A stretch of DNA of 64,000 nucleotides, from assembly GCF_000143085.1 (NCBI RefSeq), contig NC_014315.1:1642001-1706000 (forward strand), written 5' to 3'. Source of the DNA: Nitrosococcus watsonii C-113. GTDB taxonomy: Bacteria > Pseudomonadota > Gammaproteobacteria > Nitrosococcales > Nitrosococcaceae. The first letter of the stretch is position 1. Each line of letters begins with the position of its first letter. Both the position numbers and the translations under genes were made by a program. Shown here in pieces: positions 27,908 to 38,552 of this stretch. The notes beneath the pieces were generated by a model. It was given only the letters and a program-made list of their open reading frames with translations, did not search any database and was not told where the DNA came from.

Positions 27908-30900
27908 ATGAGTGACGGCACCCTACCACGTCAACAAGGCTTGTATGAGCCTCATAATGAGCACGACTCATGTGGGGTTGGTTTTGTCGCCAATGTCAAA
28001 GGCCACAAGCGCCATGACCTTATCCGGCAAGGCTTGCAAATTCTGAAAAACCTGACCCATCGTGGCGCTGTGGGCGCGGACCCACGGGCTGGCGATGGGG
28101 CAGGAATCCTGATTCAGATGCCTGACCGCTTCCTCCGGGAAGAGTGCGCGGCCCGCGGAATACATTTACCCCCTGCGGGCGAATATGGCGTTGGCATGCT
28201 TTTTCTCCCCCAAGGGGCCGAGGCCCGCGCCACTTGCGAGCAACTGATTAGCCATTACCTCAATGCTGAAGGGCAAACTCTGCTTGGCTGGCGGGAGGTG
28301 CCTACCAATAACACCCACCTGGGTGAAAGCGTTAAAGCAGTAGAACCGGTAGTGCGGCAAGTTTTCATTGGCCGCGGCGCAAACAGTCCCGCCGGGGATG
28401 CTTTTGAGCGCAAGCTGTTTGTCATCCGCAAACAAATTGAAAACGCCGTTAGGGATTTGGATAAGACCGAGCAAGCGGCTTTTGACATTCCCTCCCTGTC
28501 CTCCCGGACTTTAGTCTACAAGGGTATGCTCCTGGCCAATCAAGTGGCGTCCTATTTCCCGGACTTGACCGATGAGCGCCTGGTCACCGCCCTGTCCCTG
28601 GTTCATCAGCGGTTCTCCACCAATACCTTCCCTTCCTGGGATCTGGCCCAGCCATTTCGGATGATTGCTCATAATGGGGAGATCAATACCCTGCGGGGGA
28701 ATATCAACTGGATGGCGGCCCGCCGCCACGCCATGACTTCCGAGCTGCTAGGCGCTGATCTCAAAAAACTTTGGCCCCTCATTGCCGAAGGACAATCCGA
28801 CTCCGCTTGCTTTGATAACGCCCTGGAGTTGCTCGTGGCTGGCGGCTACCCTCTGGCCCATGCCATGATGCTGCTCATCCCCGAAGCCTGGGCGGGCAAT
28901 CCCCTGATGGCAGCCAAGCAACGGGCCTTTTACGAATATCATGCGGCCCTGATGGAGCCTTGGGATGGACCGGCAGCCATGGCCTTTACCGATGGCCGCA
29001 TGATTGGGGCCACCCTGGATCGCAACGGCCTCCGTCCGGCCCGTTATCTAATTACCGATGATGATCTGGTGGTCATGGCCTCGGAAATGGGCGTTCTGGA
29101 TATTCCCCAGGAGCGGATCATTAAAAAATGGCGGCTGCAACCCGGCAAGATGCTGCTCATCGACTTGGAAGCAGGACGCATCATCGACGATGATGAGCTG
29201 AAAAAACAGCTAGCGGAGGCTGAGCCCTATCAACCCTTGCTTGACCAGACCCAAATCCGGCTCGAGCACCTGCCTGTCGAAACCGGGCCCATGGCCCCAG
29301 ACCCGGACACGCTCCTGGACCGTCAACAGGCTTTTGGCTATACCCAGGAGGATCTTAAATTTCTTCTCACCCCCATGGCCGTCACCGGTCAGGAAGCCGT
29401 GGGCTCCATGGGCGCGGACGAACCCCTGGCGGTACTCTCCAACCGGGCGCTTCCCCTCTCCAATTATTTCAAGCAGCGCTTTGCCCAGGTCACTAATCCG
29501 CCCATCGATCCCATTCGGGAAGAGTTGGTCATGTCCCTGGTCTCCTTGATTGGGCCGCGGCCTAACCTGCTGGGGCATCACCAGGCAGGTGTCCATAAGC
29601 GTTTAGAAGTCAGTCAGCCGGTCCTCACCAACACCGATCTGGAACGAATCCGGCGCATCGAGGATCATACCGGGGGCGCTTTTCGTACCCAGACGCTGAC
29701 TATCTGTTATCCGGTAAAGGAGGGGGCCACCGGCATGGAAGCGGCTTTGCAAAAGCTGTGCCGGCGTGCCGAGCAGGCTGTCCACAAAGGCTACAATATC
29801 TTGATCCTCTCGGATCGCGGCGTGGACATGGATCATGTCCCCATTCCAGCGCTGCTGGCTACCTCGGCTGTCCATCACCACCTGGTGCGAGCAGGGCTAC
29901 GAACCGAGACGGGCCTGGTGGTGGAAACGGGCGCCGCCCGGGAAGTCCACCACTTTGCGGTACTAGCGGGCTATGGCGCCGAGGCGATTAATCCTTATCT
30001 AGCTTTTGAAACCCTCTCGGCCCTCCGCCCACAGCTCCCCGAGGAACTCAGCGAAGAGGAGATCCAAAAACGCTATATCAAGGCAATCGGTAAAGGGCTA
30101 TTAAAAATCATGTCTAAGATGGGCATCTCCACCTATCAGTCCTACTGCGGCGCGCAAATTTTCGATGCGGTCGGGCTCGCCAATGATTTTGTAGCAAAAT
30201 ATTTCACCGGCACGGTTTCCACCATTGAAGGCGCCGGTCTTGGCGAGATTGCCGAAGAGGCCTTCCGCTGGCATCGGAACGCTTATAGCGACGCTCCCCT
30301 TTATCGCCATAGGCTCGATGCCGGCGGCTACTATGCCTATCGCCTGCGGGGCGAAGACCATATGTGGACCTTGGATACCATCGCCAAGCTTCAGCACGCC
30401 AGCCGGGCCAATGAGGCTAAGACCTATGAAGAATACGCCCAGTTGGTCAACCAGCAAAGCAAGCGGCTCCTGACCCTGCGGGGTTTATTCGCGTTCCGGC
30501 TTGCGGCTCAGCCCCTTCCGTTAGCGGAAGTGGAGCCAGCAAGCGAGATTGTCAAGCGCTTCGCCACCGGCGCCATGTCCTTTGGCGCCATCTCCCACGA
30601 GGCCCATACCACCCTGGCCATCGCCATGAATCGTATAGGCGGTAAATCCAATACGGGGGAAGGCGGCGAGGAAGCCGAACGCTTCAAGCCCCTGCCTAAT
30701 GGAGACTCCATGCGCTCGGCCATCAAGCAGGTGGCCTCTGGCCGCTTTGGCGTCACTGCCGAATATCTGGTGAACGCGGACGATATTCAGATCAAGATGG
30801 CCCAGGGCGCTAAACCTGGCGAAGGGGGGCAACTCCCCGGCCACAAAGTGGACGCTACCATTGCCCAGGTTCGCCACTCGACCCCAGGGGTAGGACTGAT

Positions 30901-32569
30901 TTCTCCTCCCCCCCATCACGATATTTACTCCATCGAGGATCTGGCCCAGCTTATCTTTGATCTCAAAAATGTCAATCCCCAAGCCAGAATCAGCGTCAAG
31001 CTGGTGTCTGAAGTGGGGGTAGGCACCGTCGCCGCGGGGGTCGCCAAAGCCCACGCGGATCATGTCACCATTGCTGGCCATGATGGCGGGACGGGCGCCA
31101 GCCCCCTGACCTCCATCAAGCATGCGGGCCTGCCCTGGGAAATTGGCCTCGCCGAAACCCAGCAAACCTTAGTGCTCAACCGGCTGCGGGGCCGTATCGC
31201 GGTCCAAGTGGACGGAGGAATCCGCACCGGCCGGGATGTAGTCATGGGCGCCTTGCTGGGCGCCGATGAATTCGGCTTCGCTACCGCGCCCCTGATTGTC
31301 GCCGGCTGCATCATGATGCGTAAATGCCACTTGAATACCTGCCCCACGGGGGTCGCTACCCAAGATCCGGTATTACGCAAGCTTTTTGCCGGCAAGCCGG
31401 AGCACATCGTCAACTACTTTTTCCTGGTCGCCGAAGAAGTCAGGCAACTCATGGCCCAGCTGGGCTTTCGCCGTTTTGATGACATGATCGGACGCTTGGA
31501 TGTCCTCGATACCCGCCAGGCGCTTGATCACTGGAAGGCCAAGGGCCTGGATTTCTCCCGTATTCTTTACCAACCCGCCACAGGCCCGGAGGTCTCCCTT
31601 TATAATAGGGAACGCCAGGATCATGGCCTCGATGAAGTCTTGGATCGCTGGCTCATCGCCCAGGCGCAACCCGCCTTGGAAAGGCAAGCACGAGTCCAGA
31701 TCGAAACCCCGGTAGGCAATACCGATCGCACCGTAGGGGCCATGCTCTCCGGCGAAGTCGCCCGGCGCTATGGCCATAAGGGCCTGCCCCCAGAGACTAT
31801 TGACATCAAAGCCCGTGGCACCGCCGGGCAGAGCTTCGGCGCTTTTCTAGCCCAGGGTATTTCCCTGGAGCTTGTCGGGGAAGCAAACGATTACGTGGGC
31901 AAAGGTCTCTCGGGCGGCCGGTTAGTGATAATGCCTCCCCCCCAATGCCCCATCGTGCCCGAGGAAAATATTATCATCGGCAATACCGTGCTCTATGGCG
32001 CCATCAGCGGCGAGTGCTACTTCCACGGCGTGGCGGGGGAGCGTTTCGCGGTCCGTAATTCTGGCGCGACTGCCGTGGTGGAAGGCGTAGGCGACCATGG
32101 TTGCGAATATATGACCGGCGGGGTGGTGGTGGTGCTCGGCGGAACCGGACGCAATTTCGCCGCTGGCATGAGCGGCGGCATCGCCTATGTGCTAGATGAA
32201 GCGGGCGACTTTGAGCAACGCTGTAATTTGGCGATGGTGGAGCTCGAACCCATTACCGAAGAGGATGAGGCGCTAGAGCACCTAGAGCACCAGGGGGGCG
32301 ATTTGGAAACCCATGGCCGGGTGGATATCAGCCACCATATCAGCCGCTTCGATGGGCAGCGTCTCAGACAGCTCATTGAACAACACCACCGCTACACCCA
32401 CAGCGGGCGGGCCCGCCAAATCCTGGAAAACTGGTGCGCGTACTTGCCCCGCTTCGTCAAGGTCATGCCGGTGGATTACCGGCGCGCCTTGCAGGCAATG
32501 GAGCAAGCCCAAGCAACCCGGCACACTGTCACCGCCATGAAGAAGGAGGCGCTAGGCCAACATGGGTAA
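27908..32569 (+). CDS. gltB: Glutamate synthase (NADPH) large subunit
   Basis: A 1553-residue GOGAT alpha subunit. The class II amidotransferase domain has its nucleophile Cys at the processed N terminus (HDSCGVGF, about Cys22), followed by the central domain, the FMN-binding synthase barrel with the 3Fe-4S cluster Cys cluster in [19 protein letters not shown], and the C-terminal GXGXG beta-helix. It makes glutamate from glutamine and 2-oxoglutarate in ammonia assimilation. A GAGAGGTG RBS precedes the ATG. It overlaps gltD by 8 bp. The TnpB element ends 58 bp upstream, so the promoter may be close to or inside the element's left end. Confidence 0.96.
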   Translation: MSDGTLPRQQGLYEPHNEHDSCGVGFVANVKGHKRHDLIRQGLQILKNLTHRGAVGADPRAGDGAGILIQMPDRFLREECAARGIHLPPAGEYGVGMLFLPQGAEARATCEQLISHYLNAEGQTLLGWREVPTNNTHLGESVKAVEPVVRQVFIGRGANSPAGDAFERKLFVIRKQIENAVRDLDKTEQAAFDIPSLSSRTLVYKGMLLANQVASYFPDLTDERLVTALSLVHQRFSTNTFPSWDLAQPFRMIAHNGEINTLRGNINWMAARRHAMTSELLGADLKKLWPLIAEGQSDSACFDNALELLVAGGYPLAHAMMLLIPEAWAGNPLMAAKQRAFYEYHAALMEPWDGPAAMAFTDGRMIGATLDRNGLRPARYLITDDDLVVMASEMGVLDIPQERIIKKWRLQPGKMLLIDLEAGRIIDDDELKKQLAEAEPYQPLLDQTQIRLEHLPVETGPMAPDPDTLLDRQQAFGYTQEDLKFLLTPMAVTGQEAVGSMGADEPLAVLSNRALPLSNYFKQRFAQVTNPPIDPIREELVMSLVSLIGPRPNLLGHHQAGVHKRLEVSQPVLTNTDLERIRRIEDHTGGAFRTQTLTICYPVKEGATGMEAALQKLCRRAEQAVHKGYNILILSDRGVDMDHVPIPALLATSAVHHHLVRAGLRTETGLVVETGAAREVHHFAVLAGYGAEAINPYLAFETLSALRPQLPEELSEEEIQKRYIKAIGKGLLKIMSKMGISTYQSYCGAQIFDAVGLANDFVAKYFTGTVSTIEGAGLGEIAEEAFRWHRNAYSDAPLYRHRLDAGGYYAYRLRGEDHMWTLDTIAKLQHASRANEAKTYEEYAQLVNQQSKRLLTLRGLFAFRLAAQPLPLAEVEPASEIVKRFATGAMSFGAISHEAHTTLAIAMNRIGGKSNTGEGGEEAERFKPLPNGDSMRSAIKQVASGRFGVTAEYLVNADDIQIKMAQGAKPGEGGQLPGHKVDATIAQVRHSTPGVGLISPPPHHDIYSIEDLAQLIFDLKNVNPQARISVKLVSEVGVGTVAAGVAKAHADHVTIAGHDGGTGASPLTSIKHAGLPWEIGLAETQQTLVLNRLRGRIAVQVDGGIRTGRDVVMGALLGADEFGFATAPLIVAGCIMMRKCHLNTCPTGVATQDPVLRKLFAGKPEHIVNYFFLVAEEVRQLMAQLGFRRFDDMIGRLDVLDTRQALDHWKAKGLDFSRILYQPATGPEVSLYNRERQDHGLDEVLDRWLIAQAQPALERQARVQIETPVGNTDRTVGAMLSGEVARRYGHKGLPPETIDIKARGTAGQSFGAFLAQGISLELVGEANDYVGKGLSGGRLVIMPPPQCPIVPEENIIIGNTVLYGAISGECYFHGVAGERFAVRNSGATAVVEGVGDHGCEYMTGGVVVVLGGTGRNFAAGMSGGIAYVLDEAGDFEQRCNLAMVELEPITEEDEALEHLEHQGGDLETHGRVDISHHISRFDGQRLRQLIEQHHRYTHSGRARQILENWCAYLPRFVKVMPVDYRRALQAMEQAQATRHTVTAMKKEALGQHG

Positions 32570-34004
32570 ACCTACTGGCTTTATGGAAATTCCCCGCCGT
32601 GACCGGACCGAGGCGCCAGTCGCGGATCGGGTACAACATTTCCGGGAATTTGCCATTCCTCTCAGTGAGGATGAAGTGAGGGAGCAAGGGGCCCGCTGCA
32701 TGGATTGCGGTATCCCTTTTTGCCACCCCGCCTGTCCCGTCAATAATATTATTCCCGACTGGAATGATCTCGTCTACCGGGATGATTGGCGCCGGGCCCT
32801 GGAAGTGCTCCAGTCCACCAACAATTTCCCGGAGTTCACGGGCCGTATCTGTCCCGCGCCTTGTGAAGCAGCCTGTACCCTCAATCTGACCGATGAGCCG
32901 GTCACCATTAAAACCATCGAATGCGCTATTATCGACAAGGGCTGGCAAGAAGGCTGGATCAGGCCGCAAATACCCGCCCACAAAACGGGAAAGCGGGTGG
33001 CCGTGGTCGGCTCGGGACCGGCGGGGCTGGCCTGTGCCCAACAATTGGCCCGGGCGGGGCATCAGGTGGAAGTCTTTGAAAAAAACGACCGGATCGGTGG
33101 CTTACTGCGCTATGGCATCCCGGATTTTAAAATGGCCAAAGCCCTTATCGACCGGCGCATGGCCCAAATGCAGGCAGAGGGCGTGGCCTTTCATCCTCAT
33201 ACCCATGTGGGGGTCAACCCACCCGCCCGCTCGCTGCTGGAAAAATTCGACGCCATGGTGCTCACGGGCGGTTCCGAGGACCCCCGGGATCTCCCCATTC
33301 CAGGACGGGATCTGGAGGGAATTCATTTCGCCATGGATTTTTTGACCCAGCAAAATCGCCGCCTGGCAGGCAACCCGCCTCCCCCCCACGAGGCCATCAG
33401 CGCCAAGGACAAGCATGTGATCGTCATTGGCGGCGGCGACACGGGCTCGGACTGCATAGGGACCTCTTTTCGCCAGGGGGCCCTGGCCGTCACCCAGCTA
33501 GAAATCATGCCCCAACCGCCGGAAAAGGAAAATAAACTACTCACCTGGCCCCACTGGCCCTATAAGCTTCGCACCTCCAGCTCCCAGGCGGAAGGCGCCG
33601 CCCGGGATTGGGCTGTGGCCACCAAGACCTTCCGGGGGGAAAACGGCCACGTCACCGCCCTCCAGGTGGTGCGCCTTGCGTGGCAGCAAAACCAGCAAGG
33701 CCATTGGCACATGGAGGAGGTGCCCAACAGCGACTTCGAGTTGCCCGCGGATCTCGTGCTGCTGGCCATGGGCTTCGTCCATCCGCTGCATCCAGGCTTG
33801 CTGGAAGAACTGGGCCTTGCCCTCGATGGCCGGGGTAACGTACAAGCCGATACGGAAAACTACCAGACTTCCCTCCCCCAGGTCTTCGCCGCAGGCGATA
33901 TGCGCCGGGGCCAATCCCTCGTGGTATGGGCCATTCGGGAAGGCCGCCAGGCGGCCCGAGCGGTGGATGAATTTCTCATGGGCTCCTCGGACCTGCCCCG
34001 GTGA
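32562..34004 (+). CDS. gltD: Glutamate synthase (NADPH) small subunit
   Basis: The 480-residue beta subunit feeds electrons from NADPH to GltB. Two 4Fe-4S-binding Cys groups are visible ([14 protein letters not shown] and CPAPCEAAC). FAD- and NAD(P)-binding glycine motifs are [11 protein letters not shown] and GGGDTGSDC, and the C-terminal FAD motif is [12 protein letters not shown]. The 8-bp overlap with gltB makes the pair translationally coupled. Confidence 0.96.
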   Translation: MGKPTGFMEIPRRDRTEAPVADRVQHFREFAIPLSEDEVREQGARCMDCGIPFCHPACPVNNIIPDWNDLVYRDDWRRALEVLQSTNNFPEFTGRICPAPCEAACTLNLTDEPVTIKTIECAIIDKGWQEGWIRPQIPAHKTGKRVAVVGSGPAGLACAQQLARAGHQVEVFEKNDRIGGLLRYGIPDFKMAKALIDRRMAQMQAEGVAFHPHTHVGVNPPARSLLEKFDAMVLTGGSEDPRDLPIPGRDLEGIHFAMDFLTQQNRRLAGNPPPPHEAISAKDKHVIVIGGGDTGSDCIGTSFRQGALAVTQLEIMPQPPEKENKLLTWPHWPYKLRTSSSQAEGAARDWAVATKTFRGENGHVTALQVVRLAWQQNQQGHWHMEEVPNSDFELPADLVLLAMGFVHPLHPGLLEELGLALDGRGNVQADTENYQTSLPQVFAAGDMRRGQSLVVWAIREGRQAARAVDEFLMGSSDLPR

Positions 34005-34044
34005 CGGCGGCTCCCTGCCGTCCCACCAGGCCAGGGTTGACCTA

Positions 34045-34083
34045 GCGGGGCGGGAGGCGCGCGCACCCCCTTGCCCGCCCCGC
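34045..34083 (+). terminator. GC-rich stem-loop after gltD
   Basis: A perfect 10-bp stem (gcggggcggg at 34045-34054, cccgccccgc at 34074-34083) lies 40 bp after gltD. No T run follows, so it may attenuate or protect the mRNA rather than terminate. Confidence 0.5.
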
Positions 34084-34173
34084 GGGCTAGCCATATAGGG
34101 AAAAACCCCAATTTTCCAGACGGTGGTTTTGGTTTAGTCTCTCCCAGTAATGACTTACTCAAAGGAAACGGCC

Positions 34174-34530
34174 ATGCCCTTAACCATGCAATTTGCCAGG
34201 AATCATCTTCCCCTAGCCCGGCTTGACAATCCCACCGTGGCTTTAAGGTCTCCCCCTATCACCGTGACTTTAACGTCTCCCCCTATCCTCGACAGTTCCC
34301 TATGTCGGGAGCTTTGGGAAACCGCGCAACAGGTACGGGGAAATGAAATCAAGGTGGTCATTGACCTGCGAGCCACCGTCTCCATTCACCACTCGGGCTA
34401 CCTGCTGCTGCAAATGCTGCAAGAGAGCGTTGCCAAGGAGCGAGCGGAGCTGGTGCTTCTCCATTGCCCCGCCCATCTGAAAAAAGCACTGCGGGCACGT
34501 GGATTTGAATCCTATTTTACCCTCTTGTAA
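34174..34530 (+). CDS. STAS-domain-like small protein
   Basis: A 118-residue protein. The pattern [24 protein letters not shown] resembles the STAS core that ends in the phospho-Ser loop, with HHS in place of the usual D-S-S/T. The ATG at 34174 is chosen because AAGGAAA lies eight bases before it; an in-frame ATG at 34150 lacks an RBS. Near the N terminus a short coding repeat ([13 protein letters not shown]) suggests a local duplication. It precedes the CheB/CheR hybrid by 190 bp and a strong terminator, so they are probably separate units. Partner-switching signalling is plausible. Confidence 0.65.
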   Translation: MPLTMQFARNHLPLARLDNPTVALRSPPITVTLTSPPILDSSLCRELWETAQQVRGNEIKVVIDLRATVSIHHSGYLLLQMLQESVAKERAELVLLHCPAHLKKALRARGFESYFTLL

Positions 34531-34580
34531 GCTAAGAGGGCTTCCAGGGGCCTATTCCCTAGGCCCCACACCCACCCCTG

Positions 34581-34611
34581 AAGGCGGTGCGCGCGCGCAC
34601 CGCCTTGTTTT
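34581..34611 (+). terminator. Strong rho-independent terminator after STAS gene
   Basis: A perfect 26-nt palindrome (34581-34606, arms aaggcggtgcgcg and cgcgcaccgcctt) is followed by gtttt. Confidence 0.85.
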
Positions 34612-34755
34612 GCCTACCTCCTAAGCCGCCTTCCTTCATGGCCCACCCGCAAAAGTCACCTAAAAGAGCGGGACTTGCTGCTAACGCTCCAACCTGGCCC
34701 CTAAAAGCCGACTATACTAGTGACAACGTTCGGACCTTTAAGGAACTTATCCCGC

Positions 34756-37700
34756 ATGGAGCTTAAAAATTCAGGTTCCCCTCCTTTTTCCATTGTGGGC
34801 ATTGGCGCCTCCGCCGGCGGGGTCGAAGCCTTGCAGACATTTTTTGAAAACCTACCAGAAAAGCCGGGGGTCGCCTTTGTAGTCATCATCCACCTGGACC
34901 CGGAGCAGCGCAGCGAGCTAGCGCCCATCCTGGCCCGCAAGACCTCCATGCCGGTGGAGGAAGTGCAGGGCGAGTGCGCCCTTGAGCCCAACCATGTTTA
35001 CGTCATTGCTCCCAACCAGCAGCTCCAGCTCACGGACTCCACGGTAAGCGCCCTTCCCTTCTCCCAACCCCGGGGACAGCGAGCGCCCATTGATACCTTT
35101 TTCCGCTCACTGGCCCAACAATACGGCGACGGCTTCGCCCTTATTCTCTCCGGCAGCGGTTCCGACGGCGCTGTCGGCGTCAAGGCTATCAAGGAGCAAG
35201 GCGGCCTGATCCTGGTGCAAGCCCCCACCGATGCCCGTTTCGACGGAATGCCCCGGGCCGCCATTGCCACGGGTGTGGCCGACCTTGTGCTGCCGGTAGC
35301 TCAACTGGCCCAGCAACTGCCCCAGCTTATTCAACGCAAAGCCCGAATTTACGAGCGGCTGGAGGACGAGAGCCACCATCGTCAGGAAGAAGAATCCACC
35401 CTGAGGAAGATCTTCGCCCATCTGCAAAACAAAATTGGCCATGACTTCTCTAACTACAAGCGCCCCACCATACTGCGCCGTCTGGCCCGCCGGATGCAAA
35501 TCCAGCACCAACCGAAGCTAACCGACTACCTGGATTTTCTCCTCCAAACTCCGGAAGAGAGCCAAGCCCTGTTTGAGGAATTGCTGATTTCGGTCACCTC
35601 CTTCTTCCGCGACCCCGAAGCCTGGGAAACATTACGCGAGCAACTCCTTCCCCGGCTGTTCGAGGAAAAAGCGCCGGACGCCCCGCTCCGGCTCTGGGTG
35701 CCCGGTTGCGCCACGGGCGAAGAGGCCTATACCCTGGCCATCCTGCTGCTGGAAGAAAGCGAGCGGCAGAATCTGCGGGCCGAGATACAGGTTTTCGCCA
35801 CCGACCTGGACGCGGGGGCCTTGGCCACCGCCCGCAGCGGTTATTACCCGGCCGCGATTGAAGCCGATGTCTCTAAAGCACGCCTGCAGCGATACTTCCG
35901 GGCAGAAGGCAACCACTATCGCATTACCGGCGAAGTCCGTGACTGTGTCCTTTTCGCCAGCCACAGCCTATTGCAGGACCCCCCCTTCTCCCGGCTCGAC
36001 CTTATTTCCTGCCGCAATCTGCTGATCTACCTAGACCGGGATCTGCAAGAGCAGGTGTTTGGCATTCTGCACTATGCCCTACGCCCGGGCGGGTACCTTT
36101 TCCTCGGCGCCTCCGAGAGCGCCGAGGGAGAATACTTCCGCGCCCTCGACAAATCCCATCGCCTCTTCCAGGGACGACAAACTCTAGGCCCAACCCCACC
36201 CCTGCCCTACCTGCTTACCACCCCCTCCCGGACCTGGAGAATATCAACGCCGCCATCAGGGTCCCCCCCGTCAACGTCACCCGCGCAGCTCCACCGCCAA
36301 CTGCTGGAAGAACTGGCCCCTCCCAGCCTGCTGGTGGACGAGCGGCGCCAGGTCATTCACCTCTCCGAGACCGTGGGCCGTTTCCTCCAGCCCGCCGGCG
36401 GCCTACCCAGCCAGGATATCATCGCCCTGGTACGCCCGGCGCTACAAGCGGAACTGAGCACGGCCCTCTATCGGGCCTTTGAAAAAAACAAGTCCAGTCT
36501 CTCGCCCTTCACGCCCGTCCCCTTTAATGGCGCGCCCCAGCAGGTCGCCCTCCTGGTGCAACCCCGCCCAGCCACGGAGCAGCAGGAGAAAACAGCCCTG
36601 GTGATCTTCCTGGAAGGGGGCGAGGAAGCACAAGCCTCGGCACCCAGCACGGATGAAGAGTCCCCCTTATCCCTGCGGGTGCACCAACTGCAAGTGGAAC
36701 TACGCCAGGCCCGCGCCCAATTGCGCACCCGGCAGGAAGAAGCGGAAATGAAAAGCGAGGATCTGCGGGCCGCCAACGAAGAGCTCCAAAGCATTAATGA
36801 GGAATACCGCTCCACCGCAGAGGAACTGGAAACCAGTAAGGAAGAGCTCCAGAGTATTAACGAGGAACTCCAAACGGTGAACAATGAGCTTAAAAGTAAG
36901 CTGGAAGAAATCTCCCGCGCTCATAACGATCTGGAAAACCTCATGACCGCCACCGAGATTGGCACCCTGTTTCTCGACCGCCACCTGTGCATCCACCGCT
37001 TCACGCCGCCCACGGCCAAGCTCTTTTCCATTACCATCCATGATCGCGGGCGGCCCATCACCGATTTCACCCATCGCCTTCATTACCACCAGCTTGAAGC
37101 CGACGCCAAGCAAGTGCTGGAGGATCTGATACCCATCGAGCATGAAGCCCAAAGCAAGGAAGGGCGGTGGTATCTGGTACGCCTTCGCCCCTACCGCGAT
37201 GAACACGATCGGATTATTGGCGTCATCGTCACCTTGGTGGATATCACAACCCGCAAGCACACCGAGGATGAGCTACGCCGGCTCAATGAGGAACTGGCGT
37301 CGCAGTCGGCCCAATTACAATCCCAAGACCGCCAAAAGAACCAATTTCTCAGTCTGCTCGGCCATGAACTGCGCAACCCCTTGGCGGTTATTTACAATAC
37401 TACCGAGGTGCTCAAGCATAACGTCAACACGACCACGCCGGAGCTGATCGCCTCCAAGGTTAAGCTCATTGCCTGCCAGGTGAAACATCTGCTACGCTTG
37501 GTGGACGACCTGTTAAATCTGACCCGCATCCATAACAACCGGATCGAGCTGAAGAAAACCACCGTGAATGTGCGGGATATAGTCACTAGCGCCGTTGACC
37601 AGATCACCGTCTATCACCATCAACTGGCATTGGATTTCCCCGACTCCCCCGTCTACGTGGAAGCGGACCCGGATCGGCTGCTTCAGATCGTGGCCAACCT

Positions 37701-38457
37701 ACTGAACAACGCTGTCCAGTACACGCCCGCTGGGGGCCACATCTGGGTTACCGTGCGGCAGACCCAGGAGAAAGCCCTTATCCGGATACGGGATAGCGGG
37801 ATAGGCTTCACCCGCGCGCAGTTGCCGCAACTGTTCCAGCCCTTCAGCCGGCTGCGAATCCACACCGGCCACGATGGCCACCAGAGCGGCTTGGGCCTGG
37901 GCCTGAACCTGGCCCGCAAGCTGGCGGAAATTCATGGCGGCAGCGTGGAAGGTTTCAGCGCCGGCCCGGGTCAAGGCAGCGAATTCACGGTGTACCTACC
38001 CGCCCTGCCCAATGAAGCGGCCGCAGAAGCCGCAGAAGCCGCAGAAGCCGCAGAAGCCGCAGAAGCCGCAGAAGCCGCAGAAGCCGCCACCCCGACGACA
38101 ACCCGCCGCATCCTGCTGGTGGAGGACGATGAAGCCGTGGCCGATTCCTTGGCAATGCTGCTCCAGATCCAAGGCCATGAGGTGCGCATCATTCATCGGG
38201 GCAAGCAAACGCTAGAGGCGGTCCAGTCGTTCCAGCCGGAGGTGGTGCTCCTGGATATCGGCCTGCCGGATAGGGATGGCTACGGGGTTGCCCGACAGCT
38301 GCGCCAGGAGCCGGGCCTGGAAAACCTCCCCCTGGTAGCCCTCACCGGCTACGGCCAAAGCGAGGATATCCAACAAGCTAAGGCGGCCGGCTTCAATCGC
38401 CATCTCCTCAAACCGGCCACCGTCGAGACCTTGCAAAAACTCCTGGGGGAACTTTGA
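34756..38457 (+). CDS. Hybrid chemotaxis-type signalling protein: CheB-CheR-PAS-histidine kinase-receiver
   Basis: About 1233 residues from ATG 34756 (TAAGGA upstream); an upstream GTG at 34720 is the alternative. Order: CheB methylesterase (SIVGIGASAGGVEAL), CheR methyltransferase (SVTSFFRDPEAWETL, PGCATGEEAYTLAILL), a long coiled coil (ELQSINEEYRSTAEELETS), PAS, DHp with His near 870 (LGHELRNPLAV), HATPase (DSGIGF, SGLGLGLNLA), and a C-terminal receiver with Asp near 1167 (VVLLDIGLPDRDG). The HK and receiver are joined by a pure Ala-Ala-Glu repeat linker encoded by a 9-bp tandem repeat. No MCP or flagellar gene is nearby. Such fusions often act in non-chemotactic stress or biofilm signalling. 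Confidence 0.92.
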   Translation: MELKNSGSPPFSIVGIGASAGGVEALQTFFENLPEKPGVAFVVIIHLDPEQRSELAPILARKTSMPVEEVQGECALEPNHVYVIAPNQQLQLTDSTVSALPFSQPRGQRAPIDTFFRSLAQQYGDGFALILSGSGSDGAVGVKAIKEQGGLILVQAPTDARFDGMPRAAIATGVADLVLPVAQLAQQLPQLIQRKARIYERLEDESHHRQEEESTLRKIFAHLQNKIGHDFSNYKRPTILRRLARRMQIQHQPKLTDYLDFLLQTPEESQALFEELLISVTSFFRDPEAWETLREQLLPRLFEEKAPDAPLRLWVPGCATGEEAYTLAILLLEESERQNLRAEIQVFATDLDAGALATARSGYYPAAIEADVSKARLQRYFRAEGNHYRITGEVRDCVLFASHSLLQDPPFSRLDLISCRNLLIYLDRDLQEQVFGILHYALRPGGYLFLGASESAEGEYFRALDKSHRLFQGRQTLGPTPPLPYLLTTPSRTWRISTPPSGSPPSTSPAQLHRQLLEELAPPSLLVDERRQVIHLSETVGRFLQPAGGLPSQDIIALVRPALQAELSTALYRAFEKNKSSLSPFTPVPFNGAPQQVALLVQPRPATEQQEKTALVIFLEGGEEAQASAPSTDEESPLSLRVHQLQVELRQARAQLRTRQEEAEMKSEDLRAANEELQSINEEYRSTAEELETSKEELQSINEELQTVNNELKSKLEEISRAHNDLENLMTATEIGTLFLDRHLCIHRFTPPTAKLFSITIHDRGRPITDFTHRLHYHQLEADAKQVLEDLIPIEHEAQSKEGRWYLVRLRPYRDEHDRIIGVIVTLVDITTRKHTEDELRRLNEELASQSAQLQSQDRQKNQFLSLLGHELRNPLAVIYNTTEVLKHNVNTTTPELIASKVKLIACQVKHLLRLVDDLLNLTRIHNNRIELKKTTVNVRDIVTSAVDQITVYHHQLALDFPDSPVYVEADPDRLLQIVANLLNNAVQYTPAGGHIWVTVRQTQEKALIRIRDSGIGFTRAQLPQLFQPFSRLRIHTGHDGHQSGLGLGLNLARKLAEIHGGSVEGFSAGPGQGSEFTVYLPALPNEAAAEAAEAAEAAEAAEAAEAAEAATPTTTRRILLVEDDEAVADSLAMLLQIQGHEVRIIHRGKQTLEAVQSFQPEVVLLDIGLPDRDGYGVARQLRQEPGLENLPLVALTGYGQSEDIQQAKAAGFNRHLLKPATVETLQKLLGEL
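38023..38085 (+). repeat. Seven perfect tandem copies of a 9-bp unit inside the hybrid kinase gene
   Basis: The unit gcagaagcc repeats seven times without a mismatch and encodes the Ala-Glu-Ala linker between the kinase and receiver domains. Gain or loss of units keeps the frame, so linker length can vary between strains. Confidence 0.9.
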
Positions 38458-38464
38458 TCCGTAG

Positions 38465-38535
38465 GGCGGGAAAGCGAAGCGCATCCCGCCATGAAGGAAA
38501 ATGGATCTCGGCGGGATGCGCTGCGCTTTCCCGCC
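38465..38535. repeat. Long inverted repeat between hybrid kinase gene and rlmM
   Basis: Two 26-nt arms (38465-38490 and 38510-38535) pair with a single mismatch, with a 19-nt spacer. The arms contain ggcgggaaagcg and gcatcccgcc. No T run follows. It looks like a dispersed palindromic (REP/BIME-type) unit that could also stop or protect the upstream transcript. Confidence 0.7.
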
Positions 38536-38552
38536 TTACTTGCTTTAAATAA

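Noticed and set aside
38023-38085. Tandem repeat considered as CRISPR-like or regulatory array
   Set aside because: It has 9-bp units without spacers and encodes a protein linker in frame.
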